Of a stretch of 64,000 bases of DNA, positions 8,579 through 17,287 are shown piece after piece (positions within the stretch are counted from its first letter, which is position 1; every line of letters starts with the position of its first letter). The translations under genes were made by a program, and so were the position numbers. Source of the DNA: a bacterium (lineage in GTDB: Bacteria > Oederibacteriota > JAAXVQ01 > JAUVAV01); assembly GCA_021108215.1 (NCBI GenBank), contig JAIORK010000032.1, positions 124,001 through 188,000 of the forward strand. Direction: 5' to 3'. The notes below the pieces were generated by a model, which was not told the origin of the DNA, did no database searches, and saw only the letters and a list, made by a program, of their open reading frames with translations.

Positions 8579-10378
8579 ATGCAACTAACCTATCCTTACC
8601 TGTTTTACGGCACGCTCGCACTGGGATTGCCGCTGTTGATCGGGCTGGGTCTTTGGGCCGGCTGGCAGCGGCAGCGTGATTTGAAAGCTTTTGGTGATCT
8701 GGAATTGGTCAACCGGCTTACCGGCAATCTCAGCAATCCGAAAAGACGCGTGCGTTTTTTGATGATCCTTACGGGGATTTTTCTCAGCAGCCTGGCACTT
8801 TCCGGACCGCAGTATGGTACGAAAATGGTGGAAGTGAAGCGTCAGGGGGTGGATGTTATCGTCGCCCTGGATGTCTCCCGCTCCATGCTGGCCGAAGATG
8901 TTCAGCCCAACCGGCTGAAACGGGCGCAGCAGGAGTTGACCGCGTTGGTGGACAGTCTCAACGGTGACCGCGTCGGCGTGGTGGCCTTTGCCGGTTCTGC
9001 GCAAATCGCGTGTCCTTTGACCACGGATTATGCAGCCGTAAAAATGTTTTTAAATTATCTGACACCCGATACCATTGTGCGTTCGGGAACAAATTTGAGT
9101 ACAGCGATTCGGGCTGCGATTCAGACATTTCCTGAAGGCAGTGAGGGATTTCGCGTTTTGGTGCTTTTAACCGATGGCGAGGACCATGATTCTGATGTTT
9201 TAGAAGCGGCCCGGGAAGCCAAGGCTGTCGGTATCCGGATATTGGGGATAGGATTCGGCAACCCGGCCGGGGAACCGATTCCCATTCGTGATGCCGGGGG
9301 TACGATCAGGAACTATGTCAAGGATGATAAAGGACAGACCGTTGTTTCTAAATTAGACGAGGCAACGCTCAAGGAGATCACCGCTTTAACCGCCGGGGCC
9401 TATTTGACCGCCTATCAAGGAAGTATTGAAGCGGAGAAGATTGCCGCGATTATCGGGAAAATGCAAAAACGTGAAATATCCGGCGGACAGTTCGGCGCGT
9501 TTGAGAACCGTTTTCAGTTTGTACTGCTGCCGGCACTGTTGTTTTTAATCGTGGCATACTGGCTTCCCCAACGGCGCGGTGCGTGGCTGTTTTTTATCCT
9601 GATGATGTTGTTTTTCGGGCAATCCGCCTGGGCGGGACCGGCGGCGGAGGACAACAACCAGGGCAATCGTAAGTATCACAAGGGCGACTATGAAGCGGCG
9701 CTGGAAGCTTACCGGGATGCGCAAATAAAGAATCCGGATGAACCGGTTGTGGAGTATAATCTTGGCAATGTGCTCAACCGGTTGGAACGGCATGAGGATG
9801 CGGAAAATTCTTATCAACGGGCTTTAAAAAGCCGGGACAAAAAAGTACGCGCGAAGACATTGTATAATTTAGGTAACAATTTTTTTTCGCAGCAAAAGTA
9901 TAAGGAAGCTGTCGAACACTATAAAGCGGCGCTCAAACTCAAACCGCGTGATGAGGATACAATTTATAATTTGTCACAGGCCATGGCATTTTTGAAAAAT
10001 CCGCCTCCCCGGCAAAAAAAACAAAAATCACAGGACGAGGATAAGGAGAAGGCGGAACAAAAAAAAGACGGTCAAGCCCGGCCGTCTCAAGCAGACCCGG
10101 AAAAGCAGGGGCAACAGGACAAGCAACACCCTGGGGATGACAAAGAAAAATCTGAGGATGCCAAGCTGGATAAAAAAGGCGAGGCCAAACCTGACAATGA
10201 AAAAGCAGATGCAACCCCGCAAAAGGATGTGCGGGATGCACCCAAGCCCGGTGAGATGTCGCGCCAGGAGGCTGAAAATCTCTTGAATGCGGTGAGAGAA
10301 GCGGAAAAAGAGGCACAGAAGGAACGCATGAAGCAATTGAAACGGCAACCGGCAACCAAAGGCAGGCAGGATTGGTAA
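8579..10378 (+). CDS. batB: BatB-BatC fusion: vWA domain plus TPR repeats
   Basis: A 599-residue protein that joins two units often encoded separately. The N-terminal BatB part has two membrane helices, a vWA site DVSRS at residues 98-102 and LLTDGEDHD. A further hydrophobic segment follows at about 305-350. The BatC part starts near residue 355 and contains about three TPR units (for example YNLGNVLNRLERHEDAENSY). The tail is a highly charged Lys/Glu/Asp/Gln stretch (about 470-560), then an amphipathic helix rich in Glu and Lys. The fused TPR region would be periplasmic if the preceding hydrophobic segment spans the membrane. Only 24 bases separate it from batA. Confidence 0.88.
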   Translation: MQLTYPYLFYGTLALGLPLLIGLGLWAGWQRQRDLKAFGDLELVNRLTGNLSNPKRRVRFLMILTGIFLSSLALSGPQYGTKMVEVKRQGVDVIVALDVSRSMLAEDVQPNRLKRAQQELTALVDSLNGDRVGVVAFAGSAQIACPLTTDYAAVKMFLNYLTPDTIVRSGTNLSTAIRAAIQTFPEGSEGFRVLVLLTDGEDHDSDVLEAAREAKAVGIRILGIGFGNPAGEPIPIRDAGGTIRNYVKDDKGQTVVSKLDEATLKEITALTAGAYLTAYQGSIEAEKIAAIIGKMQKREISGGQFGAFENRFQFVLLPALLFLIVAYWLPQRRGAWLFFILMMLFFGQSAWAGPAAEDNNQGNRKYHKGDYEAALEAYRDAQIKNPDEPVVEYNLGNVLNRLERHEDAENSYQRALKSRDKKVRAKTLYNLGNNFFSQQKYKEAVEHYKAALKLKPRDEDTIYNLSQAMAFLKNPPPRQKKQKSQDEDKEKAEQKKDGQARPSQADPEKQGQQDKQHPGDDKEKSEDAKLDKKGEAKPDNEKADATPQKDVRDAPKPGEMSRQEAENLLNAVREAEKEAQKERMKQLKRQPATKGRQDW

Positions 10379-10422
10379 TGGACCGGCGGGAATACCCTGG
10401 GATGGCTTAAGGAATGAAATCT

Positions 10423-12285
10423 ATGCAAATTCGAAAAATTATTTTGGGCATCATGATCAGCCTGCTGCCAACCGGATATCTCTTTGCAGCGGATATTAAA
10501 GTCACGGCAGAGGTCAGTCCGCGACAGGCTGTGGTCGGAAAGCAGCTGCGTTTTGTTGTGATTGTAGAAGGCAAAGCCAACATCAAAGCAAATCCGGAAC
10601 TCCCGGATTTAAGCGACTTCCGTGTTTTCGGTGGAAGCCGGTCGTCGAATTTTTCATTCGTGAATGGAGAGGTTTCCTCGTCGTTAACCTTTACCTATGT
10701 GCTTATTCCCAATAAACCGGGCAAGCAGGTTATTGGACCGGTGAAAGTACACTACAAGGGACAGATTTATGCCTCGCCGCCGGTTACGGTGATTATTTTT
10801 AATCCCAATCAAAATAGACCGGCCCAATCGCAACCGGCACCCCAAGGCCAATCTGTGATGCCGCAATCAACCGCACCCCAGTCAATCAACCGCCGGACCC
10901 AGGAACCGGTTTTTATCACCACGGAGGTGAATAAAAAGCGTGCATGTGTCAATGAACCGATTATTCTCAAGTTTAAATATTTCCGGCGCATCCCGGTGCT
11001 TTCCCAGCCGCAGTATACGGCGCCGGCTCTCAGTGGTTTTTGGAAAGAAGATCTGCCGCCCCAGCGGGAATACGCAGTACGGGTGAATGGACAGGAATAT
11101 TTTGTCACGGAACTGCGGGTGATTTTATATCCCACCACCTCAGGGAAGTTGACCATTGGTCCTGCCCGGCTTCAGGTCGCAATTCAGGGTGCTTCCCGCC
11201 AGAGCAGGGATCCTTTTAACAGTTTTTTTGGCAGCGGTTTGTTTTCGCGCGGGCAGCAGGTCAGCCTTACTTCTGAACCGATTAGCATTCAGGTTGATCC
11301 GGTTCCGGTGGAAGGAAAACCCAGTGATTATTCCGGGACAGTTGGCAAGTGGTCCATGTCTGCCAAACTTGACCGCAAGCAAGCCAAGGTGGGTGAGGCA
11401 TTGACCCTGGAAGTGCGGATTTTTGGTGAGGGCAATGTCAAATCCGTGGGGCAGCCTAAATTGCCCGATCTTCCGGGGTTTAAAGTCTATGAGACCGTGT
11501 CTTCTTCAGAAGTACAAAAAAAAGAGGATACGATTCGGGGTGTGAAAATTTACCGGACACTCCTCAGGCCGCAAGTGACGGGAAAATTATCCATTCCACC
11601 GATTCATTTTAGTTATTTTAATCATGGGCGTAAAAAATACGAGCGCATCAGCGTTCCGAAAATGGAATTGAATGTTCTGGCGGGCGAGACCCAGGCTGAG
11701 AATTCCGGCATGACCCAGACCGAAGAACCTGCTGTGGATTTAGGTGTGAAAATTATTTCTAAGGATATTCGTTATTTAAAGACAAATCTGCCTTTAAAAC
11801 CGGGTCAGGCGGTTTTACCCGGCTGGTTCTGGGTCTTGGGGTTCCTTGTTCCGCCAATTTTACTTGTTCTGCTCCGTTTTTGGCAGCAGCATCAGGCCCG
11901 GCTGGCGGCAGATCCGCGTTATGCCCGGAAAATTATTGCGGATAAAAGTGCGCAAAAAGCACTGAATCAGGCTCGGCATGCGCGGAAACAAAAAGATGCC
12001 AAACTATTTTATACAGTATTGGCACAAGCTGTCTCCAGTTATTTGGCGGATCGGATGGGGGTCTCCCGGTCCGGTATTACGCAGCGTGAAATGATTCAGA
12101 AGCTGCATAGCCGGGGGGCAGGGAAATCGTTGACAGACGAATTAGTGAAGTTGTTTGATGAAACTGATTTTGCACGATTTGCACCCGGGCAAGCGGACCC
12201 GGAAGCCATGGCGATGTTGGAAAAGAGAGCGGAGGATTTATTGCTCCGGTTCAAACCCATTTTGTCAAAGGAGGCCAAACAATGA
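10423..12285 (+). CDS. batD: BatD: periplasmic, membrane-anchored Bat protein
   Basis: A 620-residue BatD protein. ATG 10423 follows TAAGGA at 9 bases; ATG 10414 would leave no spacing. It has a signal peptide (ends near LFAADIKV) and repeated Ig-like periplasmic domains, including the usual opening VSPRQAVVGKQLRF and PNKPGKQVIGP. A low-complexity Gln/Pro linker lies near residues 130-155. One membrane helix (about 465-485) is followed by a cytoplasmic helical tail with the AVSSYLADRMGVSRSGIT segment. The stop overlaps the next start by 4 bases. The family assignment rests on domain order and cluster position. Confidence 0.9.
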   Translation: MQIRKIILGIMISLLPTGYLFAADIKVTAEVSPRQAVVGKQLRFVVIVEGKANIKANPELPDLSDFRVFGGSRSSNFSFVNGEVSSSLTFTYVLIPNKPGKQVIGPVKVHYKGQIYASPPVTVIIFNPNQNRPAQSQPAPQGQSVMPQSTAPQSINRRTQEPVFITTEVNKKRACVNEPIILKFKYFRRIPVLSQPQYTAPALSGFWKEDLPPQREYAVRVNGQEYFVTELRVILYPTTSGKLTIGPARLQVAIQGASRQSRDPFNSFFGSGLFSRGQQVSLTSEPISIQVDPVPVEGKPSDYSGTVGKWSMSAKLDRKQAKVGEALTLEVRIFGEGNVKSVGQPKLPDLPGFKVYETVSSSEVQKKEDTIRGVKIYRTLLRPQVTGKLSIPPIHFSYFNHGRKKYERISVPKMELNVLAGETQAENSGMTQTEEPAVDLGVKIISKDIRYLKTNLPLKPGQAVLPGWFWVLGFLVPPILLVLLRFWQQHQARLAADPRYARKIIADKSAQKALNQARHARKQKDAKLFYTVLAQAVSSYLADRMGVSRSGITQREMIQKLHSRGAGKSLTDELVKLFDETDFARFAPGQADPEAMAMLEKRAEDLLLRFKPILSKEAKQ

Positions 12286-13046
12286 AGCGGGTTTTTGTGA
12301 TTGGCCTGCTGTTGGCGGCAGTGCTGAGTTGGGTTCCGGTCCACGCAGTGGAGAGTGTCTTTGAGCAAAAGAGCGTTCAGGCCCGGGAGGCGTATGATCA
12401 GGGGGATTATGCCCAGGCATTGGCGTATTACCGGGAATTGCAGTTAAAAGGGTTGGCCAGTGCTGAGCTTTACTATAATCTGGGGAACACAGCGTTTAAA
12501 CTGGGAAAGCTTGGACAGGCCATAGCTTACTACCGTTGGGCGCTGCGAAGAGATCCGAGTGATGCGGATATTTTTTATAATTTGGAATATGCCAGACAGC
12601 AGGTGAAGCGGCCCGGGGATAAAGCAGGACCGATTAGTCGCTGGCTTTTAAAGGTTTTTAATCGTTTTTCCGGACAAACCATCACCTTGGGCGCATGGGG
12701 GGCATATGTTCTTTTTTGCGTCTGTTTGGGCGGCATCATCCTGACGAACCGGAAAAAATACTTTTGGCAGTGGGCTGCCAGTATTGTTAGTGCGTTATTT
12801 TTAATTTTAGCGGTATGGGCAGCTGTCCGGATCACAGTTGAGCGCCAGGTGCGCTGGGGCGTGGTTGTGAACAATCAGGTTGAGGCCAGAAATGGTCCGG
12901 GCAAGGAGTATCAAGTTGGATTTATTGTTCCGGAAGGGCGTGAGGTTAGAATATTAGGGCAGGACAAAGAGTGGCAGGCTATCGGACTCTCGCCGGAAGG
13001 GTTTAAAGGTTGGATTCAACGTACAGAAGTATGGGAAGACCGGTAA
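12282..13046 (+). CDS. batE: BatE: TPR and SH3-like membrane protein
   Basis: Last gene of the Bat operon, 254 residues, ATG after AAGGAGG (12268-12274). It has a signal peptide, two or so TPR units (ELYYNLGNTAFKLGKLGQA), a pair of membrane helices (about 135-155 and 165-185) and a C-terminal SH3-like domain with NGPGKEYQVGFIVPEGREV and WIQRTEVW. This is the usual BatE arrangement. The IS3 remnant begins about 125 bases downstream, marking the end of the conserved block. Confidence 0.88.
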   Translation: MKRVFVIGLLLAAVLSWVPVHAVESVFEQKSVQAREAYDQGDYAQALAYYRELQLKGLASAELYYNLGNTAFKLGKLGQAIAYYRWALRRDPSDADIFYNLEYARQQVKRPGDKAGPISRWLLKVFNRFSGQTITLGAWGAYVLFCVCLGGIILTNRKKYFWQWAASIVSALFLILAVWAAVRITVERQVRWGVVVNNQVEARNGPGKEYQVGFIVPEGREVRILGQDKEWQAIGLSPEGFKGWIQRTEVWEDR

Positions 13047-13171
13047 GAGGCAGCATCATCTGAATACGGAATAACTTAAAAAAATTCAAACAAATTCCTT
13101 TTAAATGAGTCAAACAGAATACGAACTGAACTAAAAAACCGCCGGTATCAAAGTAGTTAAAAAGAGGAGAT

Positions 13172-13505
13172 TGATATATTAAAATTAATATATCACGCTC
13201 CATGGCCACTTCTTTCAGTTCTTTTTCCAGCTGACGCACCTTTTCGTCCTGAGGCATCATATATCCTTTACCAGGAAACGCTGTCTGACCATGTTTCTTG
13301 AATTTTTCCACCCAGTTATACAGTGTGCCTCCTTTAATACCCAATTCTCGGGCTACTTCTATCGCCGGCCGACCTCTTTCAACAACCAACTTTACGGCCT
13401 CTTGCTTAAATTCTTTGGTATAATTGTTCATGCTTTTCCCCATTCCACACCTCCGATAAGTTATTTTAGTTTTCTTTCTTCGGTGTGTCCACTAAATCAG
13501 GGGAA
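13172..13505 (-). mobile_element. IS3-family insertion sequence remnant
   Basis: Broken IS copy on the minus strand. The left side keeps the orfA start and, at 13480-13505, a terminal sequence of IS3 style (GTGTCCACTAAATCAGGGG read on the + strand). The inner end is a 10-bp hairpin of TGATATATTA type (13172-13195) where the transposase reading stops resembling the family. orfB and a matching right end were not found between batE and this point. The outer end joins directly to a beheaded coding region on the + strand. Confidence 0.75.
13183..13443 (-). pseudogene. Truncated IS3-family transposase OrfA
   Basis: The first 80 or so codons match an IS3-type OrfA: NNYTKEFKQEAVKLV, a helix-turn-helix with ARELGIKGGTLYNWV, and the leucine-zipper-like tail VRQLEKELKEVAMERDIL. 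After ERDIL the frame reads into unrelated sequence and stops at 13003, and no OrfB follows, so it cannot produce an active transposase. The start is supported by GGAGG upstream of ATG on the minus strand (13443). Confidence 0.82.
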
Positions 13506-13760
13506 GTTTATATGGCATATCCCAATCCAGCCAGAGATCAGATGAACTTCATGTTTCGGGTAATGGAAGATTGTGATGTGAAGGTTGAGATATATAATAT
13601 GAATGGTGAAAAAATCGCTGAGATTGAGGAATTCAAGACCGCTTCAGACAATGCGGTTGTGACCTGGAACTGTTCGGATGTGGCAGCAGGGATTTATTTG
13701 GTGAAAACGAGTGTGGGAGATAAGGTGCTGGAGATAAAGAAGATTGGGATATTGAAGTAA
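13506..13760 (+). pseudogene. Beheaded C-terminal FlgD/T9SS-like surface module
   Basis: About 80 codons encoding only a terminal beta-sandwich module: it starts at MAYPNPARDQMNF and ends GIYLVKTSVGDKVLEIKK. The same module ends the proteins at 15603 and 17288, so this was once the 3' end of a similar exported protein. Its 5' part was removed at the IS junction; no signal peptide or linker remains. The upstream in-frame ATG at 13485 belongs to the IS end and is probably accidental. Confidence 0.75.
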
Positions 13761-13772
13761 CTGCAAAATCTT

Positions 13773-13993
13773 ATCCGCAGATTACACAGATTACGCAGAT
13801 TTTAAAGGCAAAGAAATAGTATTAAAAGCCAAAGGAAAAATAGGGTTAAGGCACAATAGAGTCAAAGGTATAAAGCGGAATCAAATTTAAGATATTGAAT
13901 ATATTTTTTAGCAATGAAAAATAGTGAAATTTTTGTGTTTGATTTTAACCCTAATAAAGATTTTAATCTGCGAAATCTGTGTAATCTGTGGAT
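13773..13993. repeat. Inverted pair of CCACAGATTACACAGATT-type repeats
   Basis: Bases 13773-13801 and 13965-13993 are inverted copies (27 of 29 positions agree) of a sequence with core CAGATTACACAGATT. The spacer of about 160 bases is AT-rich and has no gene. The same core occurs inside the giant gene at 40778-40795. The whole interval 13761-14354 has no supported coding region. Confidence 0.82.
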
Positions 13994-14069
13994 AGCGATT
14001 TAAGTGCATGAAAGCCTCTGGATCTCTTGTACTGCAATGCAGTACCGTTTGAAGCACGCGGCGATGACA

Positions 14070-14185
14070 GGCGCAATTGTCATTCCTGCGGAAGCCCCTG
14101 GATAAAATCATCCAGGACGAAGGAATCCAGAGACTTAGAATCAAAGCCACTGGATCCCCGATAAAGACATTCGGGGATGACGGGC
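14070..14185. repeat. Intergenic palindromic repeat (GTCATTCC...GGATGAC type)
   Basis: A block opening with TGTCATTCCTGCGG and closing with TCGGGGATGACGGG. It contains at least two small hairpins: CCTGGA/TCCAGG (14097-14116) and ATCCCCGA/TCGGGGAT (14154-14178). The composition and layout resemble REP-like intergenic elements. It lies between the surface-module pseudogene and the LolA-like gene. Confidence 0.65.
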
Positions 14186-14354
14186 TAGAGATTACAGGCG
14201 CCAAATATTTTTAAGTTTCCCAATTTTCCCCGCATGGAATTCCAACAATATCAGTCTAACTCAATGATTCCTAAATAAATGGTTCAGCAGGAAGTGCACA
14301 AAAAAATGTGATATACTTAAAATTTGTTCCATTTGGAACTCAAGGAGGGCATCA

Positions 14355-15098
14355 GTGAAATTGGAAATCAAACATTTTACGTATTTTTTCATTCTGATGG
14401 GATTGATGCTGGCAGGTACACAATCCGTTTATGCAGGCAACCTATCCACCCAAGAGATTTTGGATCATCTCAAGGCACATCAGGAAAAAATTCAAAGTAT
14501 CGAAGCGGATTTTACAATGATCGTGTTTGGCATCGGCGGGATGAACCTTGAACATATAGGTCATTACAGCTATGCAGCACCGGATCATGTCCTCATGACC
14601 TATACAAAACCAACCCAGCAAGTCATCAAGACGGAAAATGGAAAATCATATATGTCCATCGCCAACGGACCATTTCAAGAAATACCAGTTTCCAGCCAAA
14701 CAGCGGATATGAATGCCGATCTTTTTCAAAATGCCTTTCTTGCGCAATTTTACCTGGAAATTGACACGGCCACACCGCCTGAAAAGGGCTATTTATACAA
14801 GGTGATCGGTTACCACAAAAACAAAGACGGCGGGATAGCGACCAGTGAAACCGTCCGCAATCCAAAGGCCGTAGAAATCATTTATGACAGCAACCGGGGA
14901 TTGGTCACACAGATGAATTTTACCGGTGCCGGTCCCATGCCGCCCATGGAGGTCAAAACAGTCTATGAGCAAAAGGACGGATGCTGGGTGCCCAAAAGCG
15001 TGTTCACGCGGGTGATCACGCCGGCGGGTGCGATCGCGAGTGTGGTTCAATTAGAGAATAAAAGAATTACACGGATAAAAGAGAATTACACGAATTAA
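14355..15098 (+). CDS. Exported LolA-like (outer-membrane lipoprotein carrier fold) protein
   Basis: A 247-residue exported protein, GTG start after AAGGAGG (about 14341-14347). A signal peptide ends near SVYAG. The body resembles the LolA/outer-membrane lipoprotein-sorting fold: a helical opening (STQEILDHLKAHQEKIQSIEADFT), then a beta-rich half with LMTYTKPTQQVIKTENGKSYM. A substrate cannot be named. The last residues, KRITRIKENYTN, are encoded by two copies of the dispersed aattacacgaatt repeat (15065-15096) and the stop codon begins on the repeat's last base, so the natural C-terminus was probably extended or replaced by repeat DNA. Confidence 0.7.
   Translation: MKLEIKHFTYFFILMGLMLAGTQSVYAGNLSTQEILDHLKAHQEKIQSIEADFTMIVFGIGGMNLEHIGHYSYAAPDHVLMTYTKPTQQVIKTENGKSYMSIANGPFQEIPVSSQTADMNADLFQNAFLAQFYLEIDTATPPEKGYLYKVIGYHKNKDGGIATSETVRNPKAVEIIYDSNRGLVTQMNFTGAGPMPPMEVKTVYEQKDGCWVPKSVFTRVITPAGAIASVVQLENKRITRIKENYTN
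15065..15096 (+). repeat. aattacacgaatt repeat pair overlapping a gene end
   Basis: Copies at 15065-15076 (variant aattacacggat) and 15084-15096 (exact core). They supply the last 11 or so codons of the LolA-like gene and precede the GxxExxY gene. Confidence 0.85.
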
Positions 15099-15135
15099 AA
15101 ACAAATGAAAAACGAATTGAAGGTGGATAACACGA

Positions 15136-15507
15136 ATGGTTAATCAGAAAGAACCGAAAACATACAGCATTATTGGTGCTGCGATGGAAGTTCATAAAGA
15201 GCTGGGATGCGGGTTTCTTGAATCGGTTTATCAGGAGGTGCTGTCCAAAGAGTTGGCCACCAGAGAAATTCCATTTAAACGGGAAGTGAAATTGCCCATA
15301 GTCTATAAAGGAGAGAAGATTTGCAAACATTATAAAGCAGACTTTGTTTGCTATGATGAAATAATCGTTGAAATAAAAGCGTTGGAATTTACCGGGAAGT
15401 TGGTAAAAGCCCAAGTGGTGAATTATCTGAAAGCAACGGGGTTTAAAGTTGGCTTGTTGCTAAATTTTGGCAAGGAATCGTTGGAGTACAAGAGGTTTAT
15501 AAACTGA
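15136..15507 (+). CDS. GxxExxY family protein (PDDEXK nuclease-like)
   Basis: A 123-residue protein of the GxxExxY family. The naming motif is GFLESVY (residues about 27-33), preceded by GAAMEVHKELG. A second conserved part, KADFVCYDEIIVEIKA, has the D...E-x-K spacing of PDDEXK nucleases. No activity is assigned experimentally as far as I know. ATG 15136 follows AAGGTGG (15119-15125). The gene is flanked on both sides by aattacacgaatt repeats, whose relation to the gene is discussed in the findings. Base composition is like its neighbours'. Confidence 0.88.
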   Translation: MVNQKEPKTYSIIGAAMEVHKELGCGFLESVYQEVLSKELATREIPFKREVKLPIVYKGEKICKHYKADFVCYDEIIVEIKALEFTGKLVKAQVVNYLKATGFKVGLLLNFGKESLEYKRFIN

Positions 15508-15517
15508 ATTGATAAAG

Positions 15518-15600
15518 AATTACACGAATGAAAAGCGAATTATACGAATGAATTCGTCTTCAATTGATTTTCAATTCGTGAAATTCCAAATCAGGAGGAT
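15518..15600. repeat. aattacacgaatt repeat cluster before duplicated gene 1
   Basis: Copies at 15518-15529 (core) and 15538-15549 (aattatacgaat), followed by inverted variants (GAATTCGTC, CAATTCGTG), then CCAAATCAGGAGGATG, the ribosome site of the next gene. The block is duplicated with changes at 17203-17287. Confidence 0.85.
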
Positions 15601-15602
15601 GA

Positions 15603-17198
15603 ATGCACCGCACACTATTTTCAACCACATTAATTCTATTCACAGCACTTCTGTTATCCACCCAAGTCGCAAGAGCGCAATGGGTCCTGGACGGGGACAT
15701 GAATGCAGACGGAAGCCTGAATGTTGATCCCGGGCAAAACGCGTACTATCCCAAGATCGCGACGGACGGGACGTATCCCTACGTGGCGTGGAAAGAAAAC
15801 AGCGGCACAGCCTACCAGGTTTATGTCAAGCGGTACAATGGCATCCAGTGGGAGCAGCTGCCCAATGACGGCACTAGCCTGAACACGGATTCAAGTAACA
15901 GCGCGGACCGTCCTGCGATTGATATCTCGGACGGGATACCCTTTGTGACTTGGACTGAAGTGGAAGCAAGCGGCAATACCTTGGTGTATGTGAAGCAGTG
16001 GAACGGAAGCGCCTGGGAGCAGATGGGTACCGGTGCGCTGAATTTGGTGGCAGGAGACGAGACCGGTGAACCGGATGTGGCCGGATACAACGGCACACCC
16101 TATGTGGCTTGGCGTGAATTTAACAAAGTGTATGTAAAAATGTGGAACGGCTCGGACTGGGACCAGATCGGCGGAGAATTGAACATCCCCGCAAATCCTG
16201 CCAGAAATCCGGATATCGAAATGGATGGTGCAACCCCCTATGTGGCATTCATGCGTACTTATGGATCGTATTCCTATGTAAAAAAATACAATGGCAGCAA
16301 TTGGGAACTGGTTGGTTCGGGATTTATCAACAACAGCATCAATGAAAGCGCTGATTGGCCGAGCTTGGAAATTTATAATGGGACACCTTATGTCGCTTTC
16401 CAAGCAAGCTCAACCGGAAATCCGGAAAAAATCTACGCCAAATATTTCAATGGCACAGCCTGGGAACAACTGGGCGGGGCATTGAATGTGGATGAAAATC
16501 GGGATGGTTACGGACCTATATTATCACTATTAAATGGCGTTCCCTATGTTCTGTGGAATGAAGATTATCCAGGTTCTTTATATTTGTATATGAAACACTA
16601 TACTGGTATTGGTTGGGAACTGGATGAAGGCCCTTTGAATATTGATATTAATGAATATGCCCGTTATTGTTATCTGGATTGCAAAAGTGGGACTCCATAC
16701 GCTGTTTGGTATGAAGATGTGGGTGTGTTACGGCGAGTATTTGTAAAACACTATATTACCCCTACCGCATCGCAGACTGCCACAATCACTGAAACCGCCA
16801 CGATCAGCCCGACGGCGACGATCACGCCGACCGCAACCATCACACCGACCATAACTCAGACTTCGACAATCACCCAGACCGCGACGATTAGTCCCACATC
16901 AACGATCTCGCCGACTGCGAGTCCGGGAATTGTCGTGGCAGAGGATGAGGTCCTGGCGTATCCCAATCCAGCACAGGACCGGATGTATTTCAGGTTCAAT
17001 TTCAGCGGAGAGGCTGAAGTCTTGGTGGAGATATTCAACATGACAGGCGACAAAGTGTCCCAAATTCGTGAAATTGTATCTCATTCGAGTAATTCCATAT
17101 TATGGGAGTGTGGCGACATGGCGGCAGGGATTTATCTTGTAAAAGTCAAAGTGGGGGATGAAGTGAAAAAGATCAAGAAGATCGCAATACTGAGGTAA
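15603..17198 (+). CDS. Exported repeat protein with Thr-rich linker and C-terminal surface module, copy 1
   Basis: A 531-residue exported protein, ATG after AGGAGG. Signal peptide ends at VARAQ. The body (about 30-385) is a set of 50-60-residue repeats with recurring TPYVAW, VYVKMWNGSDW and IPFVTW motifs, which suggests a beta-propeller or similar beta-repeat fold. A Thr/Ser/Pro-rich linker (about 388-440) follows, then a terminal beta-sandwich beginning VLAYPNPAQDRM and ending GIYLVKVKVGDEVKKIKK, of FlgD-Ig or type IX sorting-domain style. Function unknown; a surface or secreted role is inferred. A near-identical copy follows. Confidence 0.75.
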   Translation: MHRTLFSTTLILFTALLLSTQVARAQWVLDGDMNADGSLNVDPGQNAYYPKIATDGTYPYVAWKENSGTAYQVYVKRYNGIQWEQLPNDGTSLNTDSSNSADRPAIDISDGIPFVTWTEVEASGNTLVYVKQWNGSAWEQMGTGALNLVAGDETGEPDVAGYNGTPYVAWREFNKVYVKMWNGSDWDQIGGELNIPANPARNPDIEMDGATPYVAFMRTYGSYSYVKKYNGSNWELVGSGFINNSINESADWPSLEIYNGTPYVAFQASSTGNPEKIYAKYFNGTAWEQLGGALNVDENRDGYGPILSLLNGVPYVLWNEDYPGSLYLYMKHYTGIGWELDEGPLNIDINEYARYCYLDCKSGTPYAVWYEDVGVLRRVFVKHYITPTASQTATITETATISPTATITPTATITPTITQTSTITQTATISPTSTISPTASPGIVVAEDEVLAYPNPAQDRMYFRFNFSGEAEVLVEIFNMTGDKVSQIREIVSHSSNSILWECGDMAAGIYLVKVKVGDEVKKIKKIAILR

Positions 17199-17202
17199 AA
17201 AC

Positions 17203-17287
17203 AATTACACGAATTAAAAGCGAATTACACGAATTAATTCGCCTTTAATTGATTTTAAATTTGTGAAATCCCAAATCAGGAGGATGA
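17203..17287. repeat. aattacacgaatt repeat cluster before duplicated gene 2
   Basis: Core copies at 17203-17215 and 17223-17235, with an 8-bp hairpin GCGAATTA/TAATTCGC inside. This block corresponds to 15518-15602 and belongs to the 1,685-bp duplicated unit. Confidence 0.87.
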
